From NCBI RefSeq assembly GCF_019320115.1, contig NC_089597.1, positions 118,860,000-118,923,999 of the forward strand: a stretch of DNA of 64,000 nucleotides, in the 5' to 3' direction. This stretch comes from Miscanthus floridulus (taxonomy: Eukaryota; Streptophyta; Magnoliopsida; Poales; Poaceae). The position numbers and the translations under genes are program-made. Below the pieces are notes generated by a model that ran no database searches, was not told where the DNA came from, and worked only from the letters and a program-made list of their open reading frames with translations. Below, piece after piece: positions 45,901 through 59,253 of the stretch. Each line of letters opens with the position of its first letter. Position 1 is the first letter of the stretch.

Positions 45901-45940
45901 GGAGTCGAACCAACGATCTCCTGCATAGCCGCTCGGGCTA
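45901..45940 (-). other. tRNA-like A and B boxes
   Basis: On the minus strand TAGCCCGAGCGG (A-box-like) is followed 29 bases later by GGTTCGACTCC (B-box-like), as in tRNA genes or tRNA-derived SINE heads. No complete cloverleaf is apparent, so probably a SINE head or tRNA relic inside the mariner-ended element. Confidence 0.35.
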
Positions 45941-46115
45941 CTCATCACTTCTGTACAGGAGACAACCGCACCGCTATTTAATAGGGGCAGACATGGAAAA
46001 ATACCCTCTATTTAATCACTCTTTGGCACTCCTTGGTATGCGCAATCATGTCCTAAACGACTTCTAATACTAGTATGGAGGGAGTACAGAAACAAATCGA
46101 ATAGTGACTCTGCAT

Positions 46116-46887
46116 GGCAGAATAGCCATTTTAGTCCCTCAATTATTACTCAAGGCTCAATTTCATCCATAAACTTTTAAAACGGCCGTTTAGGTTTCAA
46201 ATTTTAGTTTTAGGCTTAATTTCATCCTACAACTATGAAGATGATCGTTTCAGTTCTTAAATTTGGCATTTTAGGCTCAATTTCATCCATAAACTATTAA
46301 AGTGCATTTAACTTTTATTTTTAAATTAATTTTGTCTATTCAAAAAGAAAACTTTATATTTTAGACATAATTTCATCCATAAATTATTAAAATTATAGAT
46401 CTGCTATTATTTCAATATATTCATGTATTCTTAAAGAATAAATAGTGTTCGATGCAACTGTAATTGCTCCCACAAAAAATATCATTTAGTCGAATATATA
46501 TAAATGGTACCATTACAAGGTAACACTAAAAATAACAGCTTGAAATTATTAATGGTCACGAAAGAGTTTTTGGATGAATATTATTTTTCTATCTCCAATC
46601 ACTGGTGGTGTTGGAGCTAACTATGTGCAATAGTGCAGCATTCCACATACAACGTAAACAAAGTTGAGTTGAAAATATAAGTTTAAAGAACAAAATACAC
46701 TTTGATAGTTTATAAATGAAATTGAGCCCAAAATGCAAAGCTTGAGGACTAAAACGATCATCTTCACCGTTCTACGATGAAATTGAGCCTAAGAGTAGAG
46801 TTTAAGGACTAAAACGACCGTTTTAAAAGTTCAGGGAAGAAATTGACCCTCGAGTAATAGTTGATGGACCAAAATAGCTATTCTGCC
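46116..46887. mobile_element. Long-TIR foldback element, about 0.77 kb
   Basis: The left arm starts GGCAGAATAGCCATTTTAGT. The right arm, read on the minus strand from 46887, starts GGCAGAATAGCTATTTTGGT. Both continue for nearly 200 bp with the recurring phrase GGCTCAATTTCATCC, which itself appears three times per arm. The middle is AT-rich and non-coding. The target duplication is unclear. Confidence 0.7.
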
Positions 46888-47053
46888 ATTCTGCGGACGA
46901 GTGGTACTGTAAGAATCAGAGCCGGGCTCCTAATCTTCTGGAAATCGATCTGCGTCGATATGGACGAGTAAACGTCGATGGAGAGGACAAGTACAGAAAG
47001 ACCAGGCGATCATCAGGTGGTGTTATCTGGCAACGCAGATCATCAGGCGATCG

Positions 47054-47177
47054 ATCGTAACCGTCTCAAGGATAGAGAACAGTCCAGCGAGGCAGCTCCA
47101 CGGTCTCGGGGTCTGAACACCAACAATGCACAGATGACAGACAGAACAGTGTTCTCTATCCTTGAGACGATTACGAT
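47054..47177. repeat. Perfect-stem hairpin, 28-bp arms
   Basis: Arm 47054-47081 (ATCGTAACCGTCTCAAGGAT then AGAGAACA) pairs with 47150-47177 at 27 of 28 positions, with a 68-nt loop. It could be a MITE relic or a small-RNA precursor; the sequence alone does not decide. Confidence 0.65.
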
Positions 47178-47561
47178 TGGTTTAAGTCTTGTTTGACTTT
47201 TTTTTTCAGCCATGTTTTTCTCTCGCAATAATTAGAACAGTATTTTTCAGCCGGTTTCAGCTAAAATTCTGTCAGACGAACGGGCTAGATTCGGATTGCT
47301 TTCCCCTTGCACGCAACACACGATTCCGAAGCGGAGCTACATGGAGCACGCTGCTGTCTTTGCCGGTTGCTTTCATCACCCGCACAGCTCTGGCAGCAGC
47401 GTTGGCGGTCAGCAGACAGGAAGGGCACGCAGCGAGCGCAAGATACACGCCAGAGCACCAGTTGCCAGTTTGATCAGGAGACAAATTTTGACAGCGACTG
47501 AAACGTCACCGGCGGCCGCCGGTGCTCAACTTGCTGCTGTAGTATTGCTCGTTGTCCTCCA

Positions 47562-47664
47562 GCCTGTTCGCTATCGTAGATTATAAGTCATAATAGTATT
47601 TTTTTCTCACGCTAAACTGACCAACAGTAATAATCCACAATCATTTCAGCCAAAACGAACAGGC
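47562..47664. mobile_element. hAT-like MITE
   Basis: Ends GCCTGTTCG and CGAACAGGC are perfect inverted repeats, and the body (TATAAGTCATAATAGTATTT, CAGCCAAAACG) resembles a common grass MITE family that also occurs near 63520 and 60254. Confidence 0.55.
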
Positions 47665-50600
47665 TGTGTGTCTCGACAGCAACAGCCTTGTTTACTGGCA
47701 CTTCCGATCCGGATTCCGAGAACACCAGGGACACGGAGACGCGATCTAGTAGGTGCCATGACGATGACGTCTACACGCCCACACGCACGCAGTTGGAACT
47801 CGCGATCCAGCGCCACCGCGGGATTAAACAACGGCAACATGCGTAGTAGTCACAGGATCAGCAGCAGCACCAGCGCACACATGGCGACGGCCGGCACGTC
47901 GAGGGAGAAGAAGAATCCGAGAAGCCGGCGCGCGCCCAGAATAATGCGTCCTGCCTGCACAACTGTGCCTGCCCCCGGCTCTCCGTGACCGCGCGGTGCA
48001 GGGACGTAGCCTCCTACCCATCATGAGCACGTGGAGTTTTCCTAAGTCATTCCTTAAAATTTTATACATACATATATTAGATAGGAGGGACTAAGATTAA
48101 GAGAAGATAAAAAAACCTCTATTATTTTGTTTAGCTCCTCTTAAATTTTTTTCTGGCTTCGTCACTGACGCGGTGGGTGTGGAGAGGACAGCTCATCAGG
48201 ATCGCCTGGCAACTGTCACGCTCGGCTACGCGATCTGACTCGCTGCCAATTTGCAGGAAAAAAAAACAGTTCAACTCGCAGGGATCCTCATCGAGCAGCC
48301 GAGTGAGCGAGCCTCACGTGTGCATGCAGCAAGCGTCGACGGATTGCGTGGGCAGAGAGCTTCAGATCGATCGGCCGGGCGATGGAAACGAGACACGAGA
48401 CCAGCGTGCGCATCGGATTGACCAGACGACCAGCCAGCCACCGGGGCCTCAGGCCGCGGCCGGCAGTTGGCGCCCCGCCTCGGCGGGCGCACACGGATGC
48501 CGCCCCTGCGCCCCGCTGCGACCTGCGAGGGCTCCGCCGGGGATGCCGCTGCCAACGTGCCGTCGCCGCGGCCGGCAGGGGAGACAGCGTGCTGCGAATC
48601 CATGGCGCAGCACGCGACAAGACCGGGTTTGTTTTTTCCAGACGCAGCTGGCTGTGCTACGGCTGCCGCTACAAACCGGTGGTTGCCGATCACACAAGAG
48701 GACTTCTTCTTGCGTGCGTTCGTGTGTGTACAGCTCAGCGGCAATCATCGGGTTAGTTAATGCTACTGCGTCGTCCGTCTGGTGGCATGGGGCCGATCAA
48801 CGTGCTGCAAATGGCACTAGACAAAAGAAGCTACGAGAGGCAGGCACGATCTGGCTTACAGTTTGGCCGTGATCTGGCATCTGGCTTACAGTTCACGCCC
48901 GCCGCATCGGCTAGCATCTCGACTAGGAGTACCAAAGAATCTTAACGATCTGTATTTCCATCAGAACGGAACCAAGAATCTGGATTTCCATCAGAACGGA
49001 ACCAAGAATCTGGCGCTCGGACGTGCATCGGGCCAGTTCGACGAACCAGCGACTGTGCAGAGATTACGACGTGTTGGAGTTTGACAGATCCGAGAAGCCC
49101 CCAATGATTTGTTATAGGGCCAACCAGACGAGGCGCCTGCGCGTGCACTGAACAAGGGCGGCGAGACCGACCGCTGGTTCATGCATCTCTGTCAGATTCA
49201 GATCAGACTGTCCCGGCGGCCCGACTTGATGACGCCGGGCGTTGGTTGCATCGTGACGACGCGGCACCAGTCACATCGGTTTCAGCCCAGCCGGCGGCCG
49301 GCGCGGACGCAGACGCACCATAACAGTGGAAGAGGTACCGTACGGCGCCCAGGAAACGGTAAGAGTCAGCCTGGGAAATTGGGTGCGAAGCTCAGCTCAG
49401 GCCGGATAGGCGATCGGGCACGGCAGTGGACCGGAGGTCGCTGCCGCCGACGCCGCCATGGTCCAGACTCCAGGCGGTGCGTGGATCGGGCGAATCGCAG
49501 CTGGAGGCTTGGACGCTGACCTGGAACCGAGGAGGAGGAGGGAAAAGAGAGAAACGCCTCGAGGGCACGTCGCTTTCGGCTGCTTTCCTTCCTCGGGTCC
49601 CCGTGGCCCCCGTACCCCTCGAGCATCGCTTTTGAAGCTTCCGGCCACCTTTCCGGAAGCTCCCGCTCCAGCTTACATGCGACTCATCGCGTCAGCCCAA
49701 GAACGCCCGGCGTGACGAAAAACAGACGTGTTGTCATAAAAAAAAAAGGCAGACGAAAAGCGGCTCCGACGTGAGAGAGTTCCACTTCCAGTCAAACAAA
49801 AGGACGACGAAACGAAACCAGGCCACCGGGGCCGGCTTCCGTTCCGTTTCGTGACGAGGACGTTGGTGCGGACCGAGTAAACACACCGAGAAAGTGATCA
49901 GCACTCACGGCCGTCTCCCCTGCTTGGTTCCGCCGTGTCCAACTGGGGTTCCGTTTCCGTGCCTGCGGCTGCTCGTTTTTCTTTCCCCTTTCCTCATCAA
50001 ACGCCCTTCCCGCGAGAAGCACTCGGCTGCGCGGTCCCGCTCGCTGACGCTGACGTGATCTCGGGCAGCACTGGGCACTGGCTACGTCCTGCTGCTAACG
50101 CTTGAGGCTTTGACCAAACAAGTGCTTCTGTGCCGCCTCCATTTCCGTTTGGTTGTGCGCATCACGGCATAAGGTCAACCGAAACTGCCGCTACTGTTCA
50201 AGAATGACTTGGGGGCCGTAGCTGAATGCAAGATCATACAACGTACTACATCATACTGATCCATATCCATCTCGACCCAATCTGATTTGTTGTGCCCCCA
50301 AAAAAATCCTCTTTTTTTCTTCTTGTTTTCCTACGAAACAGGAGTAGAGAAACTGGAAACGGCATAGTTAGCACACCATTCGCAGCCGTGTTGCCAAAAG
50401 GTCCGGAGAATTTCCTCTGTACCCAATGCTAAGCTCGATTATAAGCAGCAGAGAAGCAATGTGCTCCGTGTCAATGTGATGGTCAGAAGGGGAAGCATGT
50501 TATGTTAATTAATTAATTCAGACTCCATTGGGAAATGGAAAGGAAGGAAGAAGGAACAGCAGATGAGTACACATGGATGGAAATCCATCGACTAATCAGC

Positions 50601-50720
50601 AGTCCATCCCTGCCTGATGACCCAGCTATGAACAACGGCAAGAAGAAGAAGAATTTAAAAAAAAAAAGTGAAGACGACGTCCACAATTAATTTGGGTTCC
50701 TATCCATCTCGACCGACCGA

Positions 50721-51116
50721 TCAGCTGGTGAAGAGGAAGCGGGACGCCTGGTCGACGGCGTCGTCGAGCCACCTGCGGGGCTCGTCCATGAGCTCGGGGC
50801 TGAGGCGCACCATGAGCACGCAGAACTCCATCTCGCTGAGCGCGCCGTCGCCGTCGAAGTCGCCCTCGGCGAGCATCCCGCGGAGGTCGTCGTCGGACAT
50901 GCCGCCCAGCCCCAGCAGCGGCGCGTTGCGGCGGAGGCTGTCGAAGGTGATGAGCCCCCGCGCCGGGTCCATGAGCAGGCGGAACCCGCTCGCCAGCTCC
51001 CGCATCAGCCCGTCCTCGCCCAGCCGCTCCGCCATCACCGGCAGGTAGTCCTCGAAGTCCACGGCCGCGGCCGCCGCTCCCGCCTGCTGCCTCTGCTGCT
51101 GTTGCTGTGACGCCAT
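50721..51116 (-). CDS. EF-hand Ca2+-binding protein, KIC/PBP1-like
   Basis: Intronless, 131 residues. A Gln/Ala-rich leader is followed by the KIC/PBP1 landmarks YLPVMAERLG, ELASGFRLLMDP, LITFDSLRRNAPLLG, one canonical EF-hand loop at residues 86-97 (DFDGDGALSEME, with Asp/Asp/Asp and Glu in the binding positions), then FCVLMVRLSPELM. In Arabidopsis such small single-EF-hand proteins bind partners such as the kinesin-like calmodulin-binding protein or PINOID in a Ca2+-dependent way; whether this one does is unknown. ATG at 51116. A TATA-like TATTTATC lies about 170 bp upstream on the minus strand. It looks intact. Confidence 0.9.
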   Translation of the reverse strand: MASQQQQQRQQAGAAAAAVDFEDYLPVMAERLGEDGLMRELASGFRLLMDPARGLITFDSLRRNAPLLGLGGMSDDDLRGMLAEGDFDGDGALSEMEFCVLMVRLSPELMDEPRRWLDDAVDQASRFLFTS

Positions 51117-51280
51117 GTGTGTAGATTGTAGAAGGTGGATGGACTCTCGGTGCGGCGGCTGCTGCTGATTGTGATTCTGTGAGCTCCGGTGGCGGCTGCT
51201 TGTTCTGGCTCGGTGTGGAAGAAGAGGAGGACGACGTGGGGAAGCGATGGATGATGGATGGAGGGGAGTGGGAGGGGGAT

Positions 51281-51288
51281 GATAAATA
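51281..51288 (-). promoter_or_regulatory. TATA-like element of the EF-hand gene
   Basis: CCTATTTATCATCC on the minus strand, 165-170 bp before the ATG, in an otherwise GC-rich promoter. Confidence 0.45.
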
Positions 51289-51783
51289 GGCGGGGGACGG
51301 GGACAGCTGGCGCCTGCTGCCGGGCCGGGGCTTCAGGGAAGGTGCCTGCCCTGCCGCGGTGCCGCCGTGGCCACGCGGGACGCGGGGGCGGGGGCCGCTG
51401 GATGGGGGTCACGTGTGCGCGCTGCCCGCACTGCGGATCGAGCGATTGATACCCGACGCGCCCCGGTTGGTTCGCGCGGGGTGGCTCTGGCTGACGAGAG
51501 GGCCAGGCAGGGGCAGGCGGACACGCACCGACCGGGACAGGTTGGCCGGGCGTTGGGTTGGCTGGCCCTGGGCTGGACGGCGGACGGGCGGACCGCGCGC
51601 GCGCCTTCCTGCGCGCTTCGGCGGTTCGCCCTCCCTCCGCGCGGGCTCGCTTCGCCGTGTGGTGCGACGGAAAACGGGTACTTTTGCGCGTGGCGTGTCA
51701 TATAGTGACATGGCGAGCGTGGCCCCACGGACGCCGATTGTTGTTACCGTACGTTATCCACGCACAGAGATGTAGAAAGATAT

Positions 51784-51981
51784 TTAGCCCCTAGTTCTAC
51801 TCCAAATTCCGAAAAAGTGCTACAGCTATCACATCGAATGTTTACGGCTCGTGTATGGAGCATTAAATGTAGACGAAAAAAAACTAATTGCATAGTTTGA
51901 TGAGAAATTGCGAGACGAACGTTTTGAGCCTAATTAGTTCATGATTGAACACTGATTGTCAAATAAAAACGAAAGTGCTAC
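51784..51981 (-). mobile_element. Truncated MITE (GTAGCACTTTCGTTT family)
   Basis: On the minus strand it contains GTAGCACTTTCGTTT, AACTAATTAGGCTCAAAACG and TTCGTCTCGCAATTTCTCA in the same order as the complete copy at 52118-52344. It lacks the outer end on the 51981 side. 51120-51780, between it and the EF-hand gene, shows no other gene. Confidence 0.65.
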
Positions 51982-52117
51982 ACGCACTTATTGTGGTGCG
52001 TACCTGCTGGGGCCGTCCGCGGGAGATCCGATCCGAGCGTCCAGATGATTGGTACTCGCAGTAACTGTCACGGTGATATCTTGCTCTCTGACGCTGTTGT
52101 TGCACCCATTACATTAA

Positions 52118-52344
52118 GGTCCCATTTAGATTCAAAATTTTTTGGATTTTAGCTACTGTAGCACTTTCGTTTGTATTTGTAATTAGTGTCTGATTATGGA
52201 CTAATTAGGATTAAAAGTTTCGTCTCGCGATTTCTCACCCAACTGTGCAATTAGTTTTTTTCGTCTACATTTAGTACTCTATGCATGTGCCGCAAGATTC
52301 GATGTGACGGGTACTGCGCAAATTTTTTTTAATCTAAACAGGCC
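52118..52344. mobile_element. MITE, 227 bp (GTAGCACTTTCGTTT family)
   Basis: Inverted ends: GGTCCCATTTAGATT on the left and GGCCTGTTTAGATT read inward from the right. The internal text ACTGTAGCACTTTCGTTT and AGATTCGATGTGACGGG is typical of a family very common in sorghum and its relatives. The target duplication is ambiguous. Confidence 0.7.
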
Positions 52345-52916
52345 ATAACCATTGGAGAATGATGTCGAGGAGGAATAAATGTCTATGTTGACTGCTTAAA
52401 ACTCCAAGAAAATAAATGCGTTTGATGAGTGGTGAGGACCTAGAAATTGATTTATTTTAAGATAAAATTTCAGCTAGAAATCTATTCTTCCAGAGACTGG
52501 GGACTGGGGAGCAGTGACGGATTCAGGATGCAAGGGGGCTAAGTAATGAACATGTTAATTGATAATAAAGATTTAATGATAATTTATGTTTGATGCTACG
52601 GTAATTTAAGAAGGAATTAAGGCTCACAGGGGCTGCAGCCCCCCTCCCCCGTGGATCCGCCAATGCTGGGGAGTATACCAAAAGGTAATGAAGCACACTG
52701 GATTCGTGTGTATTTGATGTTTGGCAAGTTTTGTGCTCCTACACTGTGTTGCTTTGCGTGTAAGTGTAACTGTCTATTATAACTAAAAAAAGTGAAGCGC
52801 ACAGGATTTGTGCGTTTTTTAAGGGATTTGTGCATATTTGATTGGAAAGGTCTGTGCTTCATGTTTCACAGTACTACTGTGCTTACTAGCAAGGGGTTCC
52901 TGATATCTATTTCTTC
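52345..52916. other. Intergenic, no gene recognised
   Basis: Short non-conserved ORFs only. A local direct repeat of the phrase GTGAAGC(R)CACAGGATT...TTTGTGC occurs around 52690-52830. Confidence 0.4.
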
Positions 52917-53325
52917 CCTCCGTTCTAAAAACAAATACTCCCTCCATTCTAGTATCTTATAAAATATTGTGACTTTTCTATATACATTATTTTACTATAT
53001 ATCTAAATATAGTGTATATCTAAGTACATAACAAAGTTATATATCTAAAAATCAAAATGCCTTGTAGTTTGGAATAGAGAGAAAGTCTTAGATTTGAATC
53101 AGCTTAAAGTTTTAAGTTTAACTAAGTTTATCAAACTAAGTTTATCGAAAATATTATCGACATTTATATATTTAAATATATTTATCATAAAAATATATTT
53201 CATAATTAATCTAATTATACTTATTTGGCATAAGCATTCATATTTTAGATTTAATTAAATTTGAAATTATTTGACTTATCAACAAGTGAGAATTGTATTG
53301 TTATTGGGTGGACGGAGTAGAGTAG
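52917..53325. mobile_element. Nested or degenerate Stowaway-type MITEs
   Basis: CCCTCCGTTCTAAAAACAAA at 52918 and TACTCCCTCCATTCTAG at 52937 are two Stowaway-type ends in succession. The body TTTGACTTATC and the exit GGGTGGACGGAGTA (to 53320) supply a matching right end for the outer one. The inner one seems to end near 53085. AT-rich, non-coding. Confidence 0.5.
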
Positions 53326-53547
53326 CAAGCGATCCTGTCTATATTTTCTAACGCGAGATATCTCGGTACTCCTATGTGATTAGAGATGGCTCCAGGAAAA
53401 GTTGGATCAGATCGAGCAAGTGAGCAGGAACCTCACCAGCTCGGATCCTGGATTATCTTAACGTCTCGTGAACCGCACCTGTCTTACTTATCTGTCTACT
53501 CTACTTAATTATCCATAAGAAGTTTCCTGCCTAACTTTTGGTGGCGC

Positions 53548-54560
53548 TAAAGATGACTATTCGGGCCGCCCCGCCCGGGCCGGCATGGGCCCGTGCCAGG
53601 CACGGCTCGATACGGCACGGCACGGTAGAGCACGACGGGCCGCCGGGCCGTGCCGCCCCAGTCCACCGTGTCTAGCCGACGGCCTAGGCATGGCCCGTTG
53701 GGTCACTTTTCGTACCGGGCCGTCCCAGAAAGTACGGCCTTTTTAACAGGCGAGACCGCCCCGAGGCCCGCATCAGCAGGGGGAGGGAGAGAGGAGAGAG
53801 GACGGAGGACGAGGTCGAGGTGCGGGGTCAGCCGTGGCTCCTCGTCTTCTCCTCTGTCCGTGGCCCCCACCCCTTACTGGAGCCTCTCGTCATCTCTTCC
53901 GGTCGCCCCACCACGTTGTTGTCGCTCCATCACCTCCTCCAGCGGCCGCCGGTGCCCCTCCACTTCTTTGCCAGCACCGTCCATCTTTTCCTCCACCAGT
54001 GCATAAGCGGAGGTGGGGCGACCGAGATCCGGCCGCTGATTCCACCGCGCACCCGAGATCTGGCCGCAGATTCCACAACGCGTCCGAGATCTGGCTGTGG
54101 ACTCCACCGCGCGCCCAAGATCCGGTCGTGGACTCCATCGTCACGGGCCTCGACGAGGACGGGCGCGGGTCTCGGAGAGGCGACTGCGACGGCGATGACC
54201 GACGGGCACCGGATTCGATAGGAAACGCCAGAAGATAGGAGGGGTGCGGGTGCGGCCGCGCGACGGCGTGGGGGAGAGGAGGGGCGTGGGGGAGGAGTGG
54301 AAAAGTTAGTGTTGGAATGGAAGGGAGTGGGATGGGCTTTAGCAGGCCATTTCTGGCACCGGGCCACACCGGGCCTTCCACTAATTTGTGGGTCGTGTCG
54401 TGCCAGCCCACGGGCCTGAGCAGCGGCCCAGACACGGCCTGCTCCCTCAGGCCGGGCCAGCCCGAGCCCGCACGTCACCGGGCCGTGCTGTGCTCGTATC
54501 GGGCTAAAAAAGCGGGCTTCGTGTCGTGCCGTCGTGCCTCGAGCTGCATTGACATTTATA
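53548..54560. mobile_element. Non-autonomous hAT element, 1.0 kb
   Basis: A perfect 8-bp duplication GGTGGCGC flanks it (53540-53547 and 54561-54568). Ends: TAAAGATGACTAT on the left and TATAAATGTCAAT read inward from the right. Subterminal regions on both sides are packed with GGGCC/GGCACGG words (CGGGCCGTGCC-like), as in Ac/Ds-type elements. The interior is GC-rich; its ORFs show no transposase. Confidence 0.85.
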
Positions 54561-55365
54561 GGTGGCGCGTGGCAGCCGTGCTGTCGCAAGAGTGAGCTAC
54601 AGCATCTGCTGCTGCTGACTTTCAGACACAAAATTTCCGTCGAAGCTTCAGTCAGAACTCCCGACGCCATATTATACAAAAATCCGGCAGCGTCTGAAAC
54701 TCTGAACCGCTTTGTTCCGGTCCAGCTCGCTACGGTTACGGTTAGCAAGCAAGCAAAGCTTTCCGCACGAGGATCTCGTACGGTTCGTCCCCACAATAGC
54801 TTTGGATTCCGGCTTCGAAGCTTGGGCGCCGCTTTTTGGGGGGTTTTCCACCGCCTCTTTTGCTCGCAAACAGCATGGTCCATGCGGACGCGACGGACAG
54901 TCAGCTTACCCGTACCTACCTGCCCTTTTCCCCATCTCTCGCCTCGGTCTCCACATTTTCCATTCCTTCTTCCTGTGCAGTTGCCTCTTCTGTCGAGTGG
55001 TTTGGTTGGGTACTTGGGGTCAGCTGCAGACTGGCACTGGAAAAGCAACGGAGATGCAGTGCCATGCTTGCTGAGTTGCTGGGAAAAGATGTCCGGCAGA
55101 CAGACCACAGACGGCAGGCACGTCTGTGTGAAATTGCGATGGGTTTTACGCATCGCCCGCCTCAGACAGAACAGTTGGTGCAGGGAATTTCAGGGGAGGG
55201 ACCATTTCTGACCTCGATGACCCGGATGCTGCAAAGCCTTTGCCCTTCACTGAAATTTCAGCATTGGTGGTACCATGAACATACAGGATGTGACGCTGCA
55301 ATCTCATTCTCGTTGATTTCTGTAGCATCAATCAATCAATGTACAACAAGCATAACGACACATTC
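54561..55365. other. Intergenic, no gene recognised
   Basis: Moderately GC-rich. Overlapping ORFs are present in several frames but none has a recognisable domain. Confidence 0.4.
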
Positions 55366-55376
55366 AACTGTGCGGT

Positions 55377-56004
55377 ATCCCCATTGTTCTCCTGGCTTTG
55401 GGTATCCAACAACCTTGGAAAGCATAAATTCTTCTTCTGGTTACTTATTAGAGACAGATTGAACACAAGGAATCTATTGAGGTGGAAGAACAGGGAACTT
55501 GAGGATTACAACTGTGTTTTATGTAATGAAGGACATGAAGAAACCAGCTTCCACCTCTTCTTCGAATGTGCCTTCAGTAAGTCTTGCTGGAACACCATTC
55601 CAATTGACTGGAATTTGAATTTGCAGCCACTAGATATGGTGATTGAAGCCAGAACAGCTTTCGGCAGCATCATCTTCAGAGAAATCTTTATCACTGCATG
55701 TTGGATTATATGGACAACCAGAAATGGAGTCATTTTCGACAGTGGACAGATTGACCTCAGTGCTTGGAAGAGGCAGTTCAAGAACGAACTTGGCCTTGTG
55801 TGCCACAAGGCTAAACCAGCAAGACAAGCTCTTCTCAATCAGTGGAGAGACAGTTATTCTTAATGTTTCCTCTCTTTTTGTTTTGGGCCTAGAGGCCATG
55901 TAATCTTTTAGCACCTTGTACATTATATTCTTTCATTTAATTGAAAAGAAAAAAAAATATAGGTAGGGGATTCCCCTGCTGATTCGGTCAAAAAAAAAAA
56001 AAAA
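55377..56004 (+). mobile_element. 5'-truncated LINE (L1-type) insertion
   Basis: An 11-bp direct duplication AACTGTGCGGT (55366-55376 and 56005-56015) brackets the end of a LINE, which finishes in a 3' untranslated tail and a run of about 15 As at 55990-56004. Only the last 0.63 kb of the element was inserted. Confidence 0.85.
55378..55863 (+). pseudogene. LINE ORF2 C-terminus (zf-RVT domain)
   Basis: About 161 codons with the reverse-transcriptase zinc-binding domain of plant LINEs and RNase-H-like relatives: KHKFFFWLLIRDRLNTRNLL, CVLCNEGHEETSFHLFFEC, then FITACWIIWTTRNGVIF. The first 13 codons of the open frame (from 55339) belong to the target DNA, not to the element. The RT domain is absent, so it is dead. 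Confidence 0.85.
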
Positions 56005-56129
56005 AACTGTGCGGTTGAAGGTCGTCCAAATGGTGGGCTATATACAACGAGAATAATCACAATCTAATCCAAAGACCAAAGCTATGTATGCATGTACACT
56101 TGTACAGATGGTAGTCATATACGGAGCAC

Positions 56130-59253
<3,124 letters not shown>

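Larger units (their letters stand above)
44052..46084. mobile_element. Stowaway/mariner-ended element, 2.03 kb, carrying two convergent ORFs
   Basis: Both ends begin CTCCCTCCATACT (13 bp identical), with looser similarity for about 20 more bases (AGGTCGTT / AAGTCGTT). They are flanked by TA (44050-44051 and 46085-46086), the target site of Tc1/mariner and Stowaway elements. Inside are a plus-strand ORF with short amino-acid repeats (44411-45112), a minus-strand remnant resembling the N-terminus of a mariner-type transposase (45190-45560), and a minus-strand TATA box. It is far larger than a typical Stowaway MITE. Most likely a degenerate mariner-like element or a non-autonomous derivative with extra cargo. 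Confidence 0.65.
46888..50720. other. Long non-coding stretch with small inverted repeats
   Basis: No gene recognised in 3.8 kb. ORFs of 60-230 codons occur, because the 47.3-49.7 kb part is GC-rich, but none shows a domain. It contains a hairpin (47054-47177), a hAT-like MITE (47562-47664) and a 30-bp direct repeat pair at 48953-49012 (TTTCCATCAGAACGGAACCA twice). The last few hundred bases are the 3' side of the EF-hand gene. Confidence 0.5.

Noticed and set aside
47176..47288. Possible further hAT-like MITE ending GACGAACGGGC
   Set aside because: The right end resembles the 63519 family, but no convincing left end pairs with it.
48177..48872. 231-codon plus-strand ORF and neighbouring ORFs at 47.3-49.7 kb
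   Set aside because: No domain, no consistent frame preference, and several overlapping frames are open because of base composition.
53650..54238. ORFs inside the hAT element
   Set aside because: Low-complexity GC-rich translation with no transposase features.
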